Shown here: positions 11,340 through 24,700 of the stretch, piece after piece | Layout of the letters: every line of letters begins with the position of its first letter | Position numbering within the stretch: the first letter of the stretch is position 1 | Notes under the pieces: generated by a model | What the model was told of the DNA's origin: nothing | Seen by the model: the letters and a program-made list of their open reading frames with translations, nothing else | Database searches by the model: none | Program-made: the position numbers and the translations under genes | Assembly: GCA_036873755.1 (NCBI GenBank) | Contig: JAVTVY010020298.1 | Coordinates: forward strand, 1 to 64,000 | From: Hanleya hanleyi | Lineage: Eukaryota; Mollusca; Polyplacophora; Lepidopleurida; Hanleyidae | Direction: 5' to 3' | DNA length: 64,000 nt

Positions 11340-12403
11340 AACAAGCGTACAGTACCGTTCAGTTCTGGACAAGTTGGTTTAGTACCCTGAAGCCCTCACT
11401 GAACACTTCCGTGCAGTTACCAATCAGTAACCATGTGGCAGTGAATGACCGATTATTTCCGGTTACCTACCGGTACCTGATTGGTAACCCATTGGTAAAC
11501 ACCGCGATTCCAAGCTTGTAGTACCGTGCAGTTCTGACTTGAATTCTACTGGTCAGTTGCTGATTGGTAACCAATAGGTTACATCATAAATGAAATGTGT
11601 GGTAACTGATTGGTGGCCGGTTAGTACTGATAAGTTACTGATTTTTTATCAACTTCACAGCTGAACAGTACCACAAGGGGATCTTTTCCACCAGTACCTA
11701 CAAGTACCAATTAAGTAATCGAGTGTCAATCAGTTTTTCATGCACCAAACAGTAGCCAAGCATTTACTGGGTGGGAATGGCTGGTAGCGGATTGCCTTGC
11801 CCAGTGGTAGGCAGTTTTCATCTGATCAGTACCAGCCTGTAAACAGCCGGGTTCGGATTGGTCACCCATTGGATCCTATGAATTTTCTACTGATTGGCTA
11901 CCAAGCAGTTATCAATCAATTGTTAATCAGTTACCGCTGTTTCCAGCCCAATTTCTCGCACTTGGTAATTGATAACAATGCAGTAACACTTCAGTTACTT
12001 GATTGGTTATGGTTCCGTTACTGAACGGCTATCAACCAATTTCTGCCTACCTACCAGCACCTCCTGGTAATGGCAGGTACTGTTAGGAAACGCCCCATTG
12101 TGGCATTGTTGAGTTGTGAAGTGTGTCACCAATCAGTACCTTAACAACATCACCCGGTCACCAATCACCTCACATTTCATTCATGTATAACCTATTGGTT
12201 ATCAATCAGTAACTGACCTGTAACCTCGAGTCAGAACTGCAAGATACTACAAAGTTGGATTGTGGTGGCTACCAATTGGTTATCAATCAGTTACCGATAG
12301 TTGAGTGGGAAGAACCTGTCATTTACTTACACATGGTGACTGCACGGTACTGTTCAGTAAAACTTCACGATACCAAGTTTAAAATTTCCGTGCAGTACCA
12401 GTA
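11340..12403. repeat. Mosaic repeat, left part (CAGTACC / GGTTACC words)
   Basis: About 1.06 kb composed of short recurring words (GGTTACC, GATTGGT, CAGTACC, AACTGA) on both strands. It has direct homology with the right part: 11400-11700 matches 16260-16560 (for example GTGCAGTTCTGACTTGAA). It also has inverted homology: 11854-11902 matches the complement of 16724-16770 around ATAGGATCCAATGGG. This suggests a foldback-type element with internally shuffled repeats. No coding potential. Confidence 0.7.
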
Positions 12404-12416
12404 GGTTACCCAGAAG

Positions 12417-15400
12417 ATTTTTAAATATTTTTATTCATTTTTTGTTGCCAGATATGTACAAACAACAATCATGTTTACATTCACATTCTCATAAGATTGT
12501 ATACATAAACGCATATTTTTTTCCATATATATATACACAGACATTCAATGAATACATAGACGCACACAAATTCCTCTTATCTAGAAAAGTCCACCACTGC
12601 TGCATATTATTAACAAAGTGGTGAAACAATATCATTTTTTCGGTGAATTGTTTTATTCTGTTCTCCAAATTAGCAGCATATTTTTCCGTCTTGTAATGAG
12701 TGTTAAGAAAACGCAATAGTGCTATGATATTTAAATGAGATTTTCTCAATTTTGTTGTATATATATTGTTTTGTTAAAAGCATCCGTATATTCATTACGT
12801 TTTCTTTCCTTTCCCAGCCTAATACTATTTTCTCTGTAGTTAATCTGCCTCTTAACTTTGCTACTTCTTTACACCATATTTCCATATCAGCCCACAGCAT
12901 GGCGACCATTTCACATTCTATACACATGTGTTCTGTTGTTTCTCTGTTGTTTTTTTCCCCCCCACAGAAATCACAAAGATCATTTTCAGTTTTACGGATT
13001 TTGTGCAAAAAGGAGTTAGTACATAATATACGGTAGAGGAATCTGAATTGTAGGTTCTTTAATTTAGTAGAAAATGTGCACCGTATGGTACTTGTGATAT
13101 GCATCTTTCCTATGTATTTTCCCGTCTTTATTTAAATAGTTTTCCCATTTGGCACAAGCTGTGGCGGTGATATGATTTGCGTTATTTAAAATTTCATAGT
13201 AGCTCCTACATCCCTTCACTTGCCTTACCAATAATTCTAAATATTGGGTGATACGGGAATGACTTGGATTGACTTCAAAATAATTACCTTCCAGGTCACT
13301 TTTCCATAGCTGTAGTATACATGTAGATTTAATTAATCTGTTGTAATCTAAGAAGGTCCCTTTCATTCCATATATTAGTTTCAATTCAGTAAAACTCATT
13401 ATTTTACCTTCTCCATTAATGAGGTCTCTTACATTTTTTATTCCAAGTTTGTGCCAGCTTTCTATGAACAAATTCGAATTTTGAAAATGGCTATTAAACC
13501 ATATCGGTTCAGTATATTTATGAACCGTACGTTTTACTTTTACTGAAGTTATTGAAGCCTCGAATGTATCTTTCCAAAAAGTATTATCAATGTTACATAT
13601 TATTACTTTCATATACTCTGACCCTAGGACACATATTTTATCAAAGTATTCAGCCACCATGTTTTGCTACTTCCCTTTGTGTAGAATTAATTTTTCTCTC
13701 CACGATGTCTTCATTGACTGAACAAAATGCTTCAAATTGGTCATTCTCAGCCACCGTATTTATAGTATTATGTCAATATAACCGTCTTTATCCTATCAGT
13801 TTCCCCGTTCCAAATGAATTTAAAGAGATTGTTATTTAATTCCTTTATATCAACGTCAGGTGGGTTGGGTAAGGTAAGGAAGAGATGAACGAGCTTTGAC
13901 AAGGCTAGGGACTTTACAATCGTTATTTTCCAAAAAATTCTGAGCTTCCATCTAGATAATTCGTGTTTCAGAATGTTGAGTTTCCATAAATAATTTATCT
14001 TCCAAATGTCATGAAAATCAGTGGAACTCAGTTTTATCCCCAACACCGTAAGGTCATTTACTCAAGCTAGTTTAATATCATGACATAATTTTGCTTGCAA
14101 ACTACTCAAAGATCCAATCCACAATGCATTTGTTTTCTCCACATATATTTTTAAACCAGAATATTTATAAAATTTGTCCAAACATGTTATGGCTTCTCGG
14201 AGAGCTTCGTCTGACTCGTCAATGATTAGTTGAGTATCGTCAGCCTATTGGCAAATTGTGTATTCTGTATTAGTTATGACAATTCCTTTAATGTTTCTAT
14301 TATCCCTAATATTTTCGCCCAAATCCTCTGCGCACAATATAAATAAAGAGGGAGATATCGGGTCCCCCTGTTTACACCCTCTGGTTATATCGCAAAAAAT
14401 GATGAAAGGTGTCCGCTTTGAACTATGCAACAGCTTTAACCAGTTTTGAATCGACTCGCCAAAATTAAAAGCTTTGAGGGTTTCGTCTATAAAATCCCAA
14501 GATATGGAATCGAAAGCTTTTTCAAAGTCGATTGATAGTAACAATCCTGGTATCTTCCTGATTTTAGTTTCAAACAATACGTCGTGTAGGAGTCTAATAT
14601 TTTCCCCTATTGATCTGCCGGGAATGAACCCCTTCTGATCTTCACTAATAAGTTTGCTTAGTTTGTTTTTAAACTGTTGGCAATACAAGTCGAAATGAGG
14701 TTATATCCAACACTGAGAAGCGATTTCTTGGTTTATTTGGCTTTGGCAGACATGTGATGACTCCTCGGCGCTGAGTTATTGGTAATTCCCCTTTTTCATA
14801 ACTAGAATTAGCTTAATCTCAGAACAAACCCCCCGACTATTTTCCAAAACATTTTGTAATACTCAACTCGAAAACCATCTAAACCAGGACTTATTTTTGG
14901 AGGTCTTTAAATCATTCGTTATTTCTTCATAAGTTATAAAGCCTTCTAAGTTTCGTGCTTCTTTATTTGATGAGCCGTTTAAATCTTTTTTTTTTTTAAG
15001 AAGTCATTGGTGCTTTCTTTTTCATTTATATCCATTTTTGTGTGAAGTTCACTATGGTAACTCCTCTGTTCACTTAGTATATCTTTCGTATTATGTACAT
15101 TTTCGCCATTTGCCTTGGTTATGTTTGTTATAAATTTGTTAGTATTGTTCCTTTTTCTAGACCTAAAAGGTATTTAGTCGGTTTTTTCCCCTCATTTATC
15201 CATTGTGCTTTAGTTCATGCAATTATACCGTGCGCAGCTTTATTTCGTATATCCTCTAAGTCATTTTTGCTTGCATTAATTCGTTTAATTTATTTTCTGA
15301 ACTGTTCATAAAATCTATGTTTATTTCTACCTCTAATAGGGTAATGTTATTCTCCAACATGTTTCTGTTTTTAACTCTTTTCTCTTCTTTATCGACGAAA

Positions 15401-16135
15401 ATTTTATTGTTTCCCTCTTATTTTCATTAGAAGAGTTTTCGAGAAAAAGTTGTATGTCTGTTGAAGGTATGTTTGGTAGGCCGTCTCGATTATATGGTAA
15501 TGGGGTATATTCGTGTACTGTAGCATCTATAAGTTTGTTTATACGTTTAGCCTATTTAATATCTCTTAATGGCGAACAGTTAAGTTTCCAATAGCTTCGA
15601 ACTATTTCGGTATTTGTGAATTTACAGCTTGGGGTTATTGCCGAATGGTCCGTTTTGTATCCTGAAATTATTTCTGCTTCTGTTTAATGTTAAAAATATC
15701 CTTGGTTGTTATGAAGAAATCTAGCTTGTTCCTAGGGTTTTTTCCCCCTCTAGGTATATCTTCTTGTATTTTCATGCATTATTTTCCAGCTATTTGTATA
15801 TTCTTTTTCTTCTATAAGTTTCAAGACTGTATTCCTTGCCTGATTTACGTGTTTATTATTGTCTGTGTCTAAAGCAGGGTTCATAATCAAATTCCAGTCG
15901 CCACATCTAATAACTGATGGATTACCAATATCGTCAATCTTTTTAATGATATTATTGTAAAATGAAGGTTTGTCTGTATTCGGGCCATATATGTTCACTG
16001 AGGTAACTGGAGTTTCGTGTATATCAACATTTAAAATCAAGAAATTCCCTTCTGGGTCTTTCGCCACGGTGTTCACTTTATAGTCAAAATCGTCATTAAA
16101 TAGTATAATTACCCAGCGTGCATTCGATCGGAAGG
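12417..16135 (-). mobile_element. LINE-B: 5'-truncated Tx1/L1-like LINE with 13-bp target duplication
   Basis: A 3.7-kb insertion flanked by perfect copies of GGTTACCCAGAAG at 12404-12416 and 16136-16148. On the minus strand the 5' end falls inside the endonuclease, and the 3' end is A-rich (AATAAAAATATTTAAAAAT) directly against the duplication. 5' truncation, an A-rich tail and a variable-length duplication are the signature of target-primed reverse transcription. The insertion split a mosaic repeat whose halves lie on either side. Confidence 0.9.
12560..16125 (-). pseudogene. LINE-B ORF2: Tx1/L1-like endonuclease-RT (truncated, broken)
   Basis: Minus strand, 5' to 3'. The partial endonuclease (16125-15750) includes ILFNDDFDYKV and GDWNLIMNP. 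A damaged linker spans 15750-14690. The RT N-terminus is at 14688-14245 (DQKGFIPGRSIGENIRLL, motif A LLSIDFEKAFDSISWDFI, then GCKQGDPISPSLFILCAEDL). At the active site the frame reads ICQ-stop-ADDTQ (14245-14250 region), so the Tyr of the YADD motif has become TAG. The same frame then continues with LDKFYKYSGLKI. Thumb-like segments lie at 14046-13064, and a C-terminal finger C-x2-C...H...C (CDFCGGEK) at 13104-12703. The domain order and QGDPISP/YADDTQ context match the L1/Tx1 group. Confidence 0.85.
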
Positions 16136-16148
16136 GGTTACCCAGAAG

Positions 16149-16919
16149 TTACCAACATGAAACCGAACGGTACTGAACGATGAAAGTTTGCCTGTGTATA
16201 ACCTGATGGTTCTTCACGAAAATGTTAAGCCTGGCACTGCGAAGTCCTGACTGAAAAGGGCCATGCAGTTACCAATAAGTAACAATGTGGCAGTCAATGA
16301 CAGGTTATTTTCATTTACCTCACAGTAACTGATTGGTCACTGATTGGCAGCAACCACGATCCCAAATTTGCAGTACCGCGCAGTTCTGACTTGAAGACTA
16401 CCAGGTCAGTTAGTTTTTGATAGCCAATTGCAATACCATAATTGAAATGTGTGGAAAATGATTGTTGACCGTTTAGTAGGCCTAATGTTGAGTTACTGAC
16501 TGTTGACAAACTTGACAACTGAACGGTACCGCAAGGGGACTTTTCCAACCAGTACCGTGTAGTCATCATGAGGTACTGGTAGGAAAGCAGAAAGGGTTGG
16601 TAACCGTTCAGTAAATGAGCAGTAACCAATCAAGTTACTGATGTGCCACTGCATTGTTACCAGTATGTAGACAAGTTTGGAAAATTGGGTTGGTCAGTTA
16701 GCACTAACAGATTGGTAGCTGCTTAGTAGCCAATCGGTAGATAATTCATAGGATCCAATGGGCGACCAATGAGTACCTGATTGGTTACCGGTTGGTACTG
16801 ACCAGTTGAAAACTGAACAGTACTGCAAGGGCACCTTTTTACCAGTACCTATCAGTACTCCATCAACCAGCAACGAAACAGTTTCTGAGTGGTGGTGGCC
16901 GGTAGCGGCTTGCCCTGCG
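16149..16919. repeat. Mosaic repeat, right part
   Basis: Continuation of the mosaic repeat after LINE-B. It repeats the left part in the same orientation (16260-16560) and in inverted orientation (16724-16800). A block with GAACAGTAC..CAAGGG occurs three times over the two halves (11660, 16520, 16810). It ends at about 16919 with GTAGCGGCTTGCCCTGCG, which resembles 11780-11805. Before LINE-B inserted, the locus would have been about 1.85 kb. Confidence 0.7.
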
Positions 16920-17008
16920 TATTATTCACATGCATATACACATGATTCTTCTCACATCTCATTCGAGTATATGGTGCATTGATGCATGAGTAGAAGGCAA
17001 TCAACTAC

Positions 17009-17034
17009 AAGATAGATAGATAGATAGATAGATC
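17009..17034 (+). repeat. (GATA)n microsatellite
   Basis: Six GATA units followed by GATC. Such tracts are common at element tails in mollusc genomes, but no element was recognised beside it. Confidence 0.9.
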
Positions 17035-20000
17035 TTTCAAAACTCCATAAACTCGAGGTAAAACCTACTAACAAAGGTCGAAAATAACGACCAGATAAAC
17101 ATAACATTCAATAATAATCAAAAAGTACATATGATACAAACAAATTACATATTTCATTGAAGTCGAAACAAATTTCCGTTAAATTTTTAATATTAGGATA
17201 GAAAAGGATAGAAATTCTAAGAATAAAAATCATTTACGAGAACTTATCCAGGAGTCAAGCGTATTACACCTTTTTACCTGCCTGGGTACGTCATTAGAAC
17301 ATGAGGATCAACTTACAGCGAAATATCGCTTATATACGGTTCAATTGGTCCAGGCAATACAAACTGCGAAAAGGAACGTAACTATCTAGTGAGAATGCAT
17401 TACTTTGTGACTGGTGTAGATTTTTGACACCTTATCAGTGTTTGCTCATTAAATTAAGAGAAATTAACTCGTGTTATAAGAAAACGAGTTATGAATTTTC
17501 CGAATGATATTCACCACATTTGAATTATTTGAAGTTCAATGATGCGATTTATGGAAATTTAACGCCCGAATATCCTGGCTAATAAGTTGCATAGGAATCG
17601 TGTAAAATATTTGAACTTTCGCATTCCTATAAAGTACTCTTCAAACAAAACCAGTGTGCCTCCTTTTTCCCCTTTTGTCCAGTAAATGATTTCACAACTG
17701 TTCAAAGTTCAATAAAATGAAATATTCGAAAAAACCTTTCGGCTGTCATACGAACTGTCAAACAAAATAGGTCTTTCGATTATTGACTCGGAAATTCTTT
17801 TATGAACGACGGCTGTATATTGGATGTCAGATCTGACGCTTGGTCTGGATAACTTGGGAAAAGCTCTGGAAAAAGATAGGTCTCTAACTGAGGCATAAAA
17901 TGCGATTAAATCATCAACGGAGAAAACGAGCAAAAACAGAGCTCTGAGAGTTTTTTTTGTCAATTTATAATATAAGCGGCCATTTCTTCAACCAAGTTAA
18001 ACAACAAAATCTTACTTAATTCTGAATAGTATTCGTTAAAAAGTTATTTACTTGATCAATTGATTAAAGTATGTTAGATAAACGTGTGTGGTTCACCTAC
18101 AGTGTCCTACGACTAATCCAGTCAGAACCGCATCTTCATACATCTCATTTTCAAAAAAATTTTGGTACAAGGGAATATTTTTGTGTCACTTTCTTCCATG
18201 TATTTTGATTTCGATTTTTGATATAAGGCGAAAAAAATCATTTTTAAATTGTGGAATCCTCTCAATGTTTCTGGACCCACAATGATACATTACTCATGTC
18301 GTTGTAAATATTGAATTGATATTTTGCGACATTGATCTGAAAGGAGTAGCTACGGTAACATATTCGCGAAGCTGCCTTGGGTGGTACGTTAATAAAGTCA
18401 CAAATCAATTGTGTTCATTTTTACATACACTGATGTAATTCATGCAGACAAAATATCCAACGTTTATGTTATTAACGCTCAGTGTCAACAGCCACCTTTG
18501 AAATTGGCTCTCGGCTGTTTGTTTTTTTTGGCTTTTTCGTATACATTTAAGCCAGTTTTTTTTAAATGAACCAAAACCGAAACCAAAGGGTTTTTTGTTC
18601 AAAATCATCATATCTGCCTTGATATTACATCAAAATATTATTTTGGTTCAAGTCGCATTTTAGATATAATGAATAAAAAATGCATGCTAAGACACACGAA
18701 AACCTAATTCCAAACGTCAGTCGAAGCGCTGTTTTACGTCACACTTGACTCAGAGCGTTAACAATTGTCAAACTTGGAGAATTTGTCTGTATTTGTGCAG
18801 AATTAAAGATAAAATCAAAGAATTTAATTTGAGCTTCACTAGCGTAACGTAACAGTTTTTCGTATGTTACCGTGAATACACCTTTTCGCAGGACCTATCG
18901 AATGCCATGAACATGTCACATGCATGTCATTCCGAATATTGAAATGGGTATTTCTCCACAAATATTCGTGATGTCCTTCTGTCGATGTGATAAGCAAACA
19001 ATTTGCATGTAAATAATAATAATTAAAGAAAAAGATCATCTCGAATCCATGTTTACAAAAATATATCGAATAGACACAACTAAGGGCAGGTGAAAATCAA
19101 TGTACAGTTTTCACAACTTTTTTTTAATTGGTTGAACTTATTATCTGCATATGGGTGCATGTTTACTATACAGGAACTATAAATAATATAAATAATATGC
19201 GACAATATTAATGTGAAAAAAAATAAATAAATATATAAATAAATGGACTAATTATGCCACTGAAGGTACGGTTGGTTCAGTTATATTTTATGAGTTATCT
19301 TGTATAGTATGTATATATATTTTCCGTATATTAATATTTATTATAATTGAAAATAGATAACATATTAATGTTTTTTACCTTTAAGTAAATACGTTCAATG
19401 TACTCAAATTTCATGTATATACAAAAACATGTATAACGGTGAGTATACGTGCACATACAATTTCTACATACACACACATGCGATGTAGAAAAGTATTTTG
19501 CTACAAGATGAAGATTTGACGGATATAAAGACAGAAAAACTAAACGGAAGAGAAAAAAACCCCATACAGAATCCCATTTTTATTCAATAAAATTACTCTC
19601 TCAAGATCGGTCACTCCAACAGTTGTCTCAATGGCACTTGATTCATGTTGCGTTGTTGCCTTGTTAAGACGCCAGAGGACCCCGCTTCTGTTCGAAAGCG
19701 CTCCGATTATTATTTCTTGTGGTTTCATATTTATATCTCTTTTTCGGAACTTCTTTCAGTGCTTTAAAATTTGAATGAGTATTCCTGTATCTACAATCAC
19801 ATTTGGTATATATAAAAAATAGTACTAATGCTCGAATCTATACTGCCCAAGATCGCTTGTAGCCCCGATGGTTTTTTTCATGCGAATTTCGAGGTTCTCA
19901 TTCCAAAAGTGAAACATCACTACCACACACAATCATAAAACTACCACTCATAGTTATAAATGATAAGTAGCTGCCAGAATTCTTTGAAGTATTTGATATT

Positions 20001-21790
20001 GAAAAGTTATTGTAAGTACCCTACCACGCCTGCATGCAGTGGTGAAGGGGGGGGGGTTATTATGGCCTCCCCTATCACATATTTTGCGAAATCTCCGGAC
20101 CTGACGCTCCGTGACCTTGTTGTCAAACGTAAGGCAGTAGAGGACGTTCTAGAGGTTGAATGTTTTTTGTTATTTCTGTATTTTTTCATCGGGTTAAGAG
20201 AAGATGATCCATGAAAAAAATGGGGAGTCACCATACTCGTTAAAATGCATGTATATCACTTAAATGCATAGTGAGGTCCGATTAGTTATGGTGCTGTCGG
20301 CGACGGATTACGGCTACTCCACGGGTAGCCCGTCTACGTCAACCCCAATACGTACAATATGATAGAATAGAATAGATCACAAGGGGCAGACAATCAGTGT
20401 ACAAAAGACGAAAGAAATAAAAACATATAAGAACCAAACCATCATTGTATTAATTCCACTACCCTGTATCAAATAACCCCAACATGACATGTTACAACTA
20501 ACAATAACACATATATAATAAAATTAGAAAAATTAAATTGGATTTTAAACCGCCTTGATGAATTAAATTAGTGTAATAGTTATCCAGAATAAACAGGAAT
20601 TCGAGTAGGTCCCATTAGACAGATTAAAAATGTATTTGACAATAGAATTCAAGCAAAAAATTTGGATAAATTCATCAGATGTATAGCTGGACACATTTTG
20701 CCCGATTTCGAGCCTTTCATTTTTTTACAAAATCCGAGATTTAAACGTTTATTTCTCGGGAAGTATCCATGCTACGCTTTTGAAATTGGCCTGCTTGTTA
20801 CTTATGAGGTGATTTAGTAAACTTTATCTCACTTTTTGTAAGTTCGGCTTAGTTTTTTAATCATTCAACTTTTGAGACAAACGACTGTAAAATAGTACGT
20901 TTTTCAATTTATTTTAGTAAAATAGCTGTAAAAACAAAACCAGGCAAAAATAAAAATAAAAATGAGATAAAGTTTACTAGTTCGAGTTGTCTCCTATCCA
21001 GGTAAACCATCAAAATTGAAACAAGATCAATAGTTTTCATGAAATTTCAATTGAAAAATGTTTCCAAAAAAAAATTGTTTAAAATTGAAATATTTTCTAC
21101 TCAGTATCAGCGTCGGTTACACAAATCATATAGTTATATACCATGCAATCATAATTCCTACGGTGTACACTTTCATAAAATATATAGTTTATTATGGTTA
21201 TCTTGTATATTTATTGATACAGAGGACAAATTGTCACGGGGGTGCAAAAACTGTCTCTAACGGGACAGCTATACTTCAGTTGGGCACATAAATTACAGAA
21301 AAGAGGACTAACCAAAATATTTTACTGAATTCATGGTTGCTGACCATTGGGCTAACATGGATTCTTCTTGCAAACACACACAAAAATAAAACCTCGTTTA
21401 ATAGTTCCAGCAAAAGTAATAACGTGCCTTTGAACAAACTAAAATATTTCACACCCCCAAAATGGTGTACGTGCAGATAAATAGTGCGCTTGCCAATGTA
21501 CTGATAATTTAGGAGCATCATAATTTAACAAGATTGTCCCGCGTTGACACGTTGTATATATTTATTTGGGTCAAATCGATCAATTTAAGAATTTCACCCA
21601 GCAAAGACAAACAATATAAAAAATATGTAAGTACTATAAGTTTAAATATAAAAATATAAGTACAATAAATACGAAATCTGAAGTTTCGTACTTAAACAAT
21701 TTTCGTCGATGGTGGTATAATTCCCCACAAAAGGGAGCAATTTATGCTACAATATTAAATCACTCCAGAATATAAAACATTAGACAGATA
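17035..21790. other. No recognisable gene or element
   Basis: AT-rich, with only short ORFs (none above about 85 codons and none with motifs). Local features: a GGGGGGGGG run in a short hairpin-like context at about 20045, and a GC-richer stretch at 20280-20350 with GGCTACTCCACGGGTAGCCC, an 8-bp hairpin, which may be part of an old SINE. Nothing else supportable. Confidence 0.45.
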
Positions 21791-21799
21791 TTTGGCACT

Positions 21800-24700
21800 G
21801 GTTTCAATTTCAAGTGTTCTTGACTTTACGACCACCCGTTCCAGTACGTATATTTGCTTGCGTACCATAAATAATATATCAGAAGTTATTTTCTTGAAAT
21901 GTTATAAATCTCTGAATCAAAAGTGTTTTCTCCTACGTTAATTTTAGTAGGCTTCTCTGTTTATTTGTTTGCCCGGCCTGTATGCTCATATTTTTGGTTG
22001 AAATGACACGAAACGTCGTCAAGACAGTATTGTGGTTGCTATGGCTAAATAAAAGTAAATACTGTTCAAAAGAAACATGCGAAGCCCATAGAGGCCGAAT
22101 TATTATTTTTTCTTGTTGTTTTTTTGTTAACAGAGCGTAAAACTTTGTTGGGATAGCTATGAGAGAGAGGGATTTGGAACAACAAAATAATAAAAAGGGT
22201 GAATAACGTCAAGTCCACTGAAGACTGGGACCAACAAATGTACAGAATGTGAAATGTGTTGCTCTATATCTGTCGCCATCGAAATGTGCTAATCATATGG
22301 TGATCCCAAGGAAAGATGGGGCGTAAAAATTGGCATTTACCGCCCACTGTGGGCCGGAAACATGAACTTTGTCCGGCCGGCAAGACCACAATTATGATCA
22401 AATGGCGTGATTAAAATAATTATCATGAAACGCAACATATAAATGCGATGACAACAAGGATGCCGGTGTACTGACAAAAAGTTAATGAACCCACAAACCA
22501 CTAATCTGATTTCAAATCCAAATAACACCACAAAGGCAGTAATTGATCCCTGTGGTGATTTGTATCTCAGCCACGCTTTGATTGTGACTGTTCATGCGGA
22601 CATCTTGAACGCCATGAAGACTCAAGACTGTCTGTGAAATCACTGGGGATAACGTACATAAAACAGAAATCAGGACATCACACGCCCATTGCTGGTCGGA
22701 AAAGCTGGGGAAAAAATTCTCAGCATAGCGATGGAGTCCTAGAGGGCGTCCGAAAACATACTTAAAAAGCATTTAACACTCAATGGAGCTAGAAAAATGA
22801 AACGTACCATTATGTACTTTAACTTGTGCAAGCTTATCTGTCGTCATTGAAAGATGTCCAGGATGTTTTCTGAGGCAGATTCCAGAGGGTAAGGGAGGGT
22901 TGTATGCTTAATATATTAAATACGTCATCTCCAATTGTTATTCATAAGTAGATCCAGTGGGAACACAGGTTCAGAGTTTGGAGCGAAGCGCTCCATCAAG
23001 AAACATTTTTGTGCGCTACAACATCTATTTACTAACCAATTTGAAATAATTTTGACCTTTCTCGAGTGATAGCATTCTCGCCGTCGGTTAATGACACCGA
23101 GCTTGCTTATCAAATTCCGCTTAAGCCGGTGCCATGAGCCGTGTGGTTATTTCATGAACCATAAACCACCATAATAAAAGCGCGACGCAGATACCAAGGT
23201 TGTCTTAGAATCGTCCTCATTTTGGTTTGGTTCCGAGGGATGCTCTCTTATGGAGCCATATGGTTGTTGATTATTCGACACACGTATTTTTTCCACCATA
23301 TCTCAGCTATTTATTATCGGTATATGGTAGGATTATGCTACTGTTAATCTCCGAGGCCCGCCCTCGGCACATGTTATTTGACAAATATATGTAGGTTTAT
23401 TGCCTTGGTGGGAAAATTACCGCACGATGACAAACACTACAGGTTAGTTGCTTCTGGATATTCTCGCATTTACCATGTTTACCCCATGTTGAGGCGTTTA
23501 CTCCATCAGACGCACTCGATGATCATCCGTTAACATCATATCAATGACTTGTTTGTGCTGATCCAGATCCGTCATCACAGCTCCCAAGCTAGCGCCTCAA
23601 ATTTCCAATTACGCCGGTACTTGGGGCCGTGTGCTTATTTCATATTTTCCACACGAACCGGTGCAACAAAGGCGCGTCTGAGATACTGAGGCGGCGTCTT
23701 AAAATCGTCCGTATTCTAGTCTGAATGTGAATTGCTGAGGAGGCTTTCCTGTGGAGTCATATGGTAGCTGTTTAGTCGCCAGACATTCTCAATTTTCCCC
23801 ACCTATTAGATACATGTACCTCACCAATTGGCATAGATACATTCACTAATATGAACCAGCTTCTCTACTGGTATTAATCATGATACAATTAAGAGTTTTT
23901 AAGTCGGTATGAACAGATTAAAACTTGCATCATAAATAATGTATCAGAAGTTATCAGAAGTTATTTCAAATACAACGAACCTGCGGGGCTCGCCCTGATA
24001 TTGTCTTTAGGACCTGATACTCGCCTAGATATGAATTCAACAACCTATTATTATATACGTATTCGATGGAATAGATCCAGTCAGACTGAACATCCAGAAG
24101 ACTGGATCACATAAGATCCTCAAATATCTCACAAGTTCAGAAATATTCAGATTTATTCAGAATTTACCAGTGGAATTTGATTACTCTAAATATCCGCAAT
24201 TGGGCAAAACTACCCAAGTCCAGTTGGATTTATACAGAACTTTATTTCATGAAATGAAAGGGTGTAGGGTAGGGTCTTACTGTAGGGTCTTATTGCAGCA
24301 AACAAAGTTACTTGGACGGACAACAGCTAGGCTGCGTGGGATTGGTTGCCAACTCTATCCTAATCTTCGATTTCTATAGGATGAAGCTTCACCCAGCACA
24401 GAAAGCCGAATCATATCGAATACAACACAGTGATGATTTACAGGTAAGTCAGTTGGTAGAGTAATATCCAGTAACATTCTGAGAGCTTGAAATTAAAAAC
24501 CTCGAGAACGACTTGCATCCCCCTGGTCAGAATTCCACACATCTATTTGCTTTGGTCTTTGTATTGTGAGAACTATGTACATGATCAATATATACATATA
24601 CATATACATATTAGTGAAAAGTTTCTTTCTCCTGGGTTACAAAATGTGAATGAATTGGCCGTGATATCGATGGTTCTCAATTTGAATTCGGGTGGTTTTA

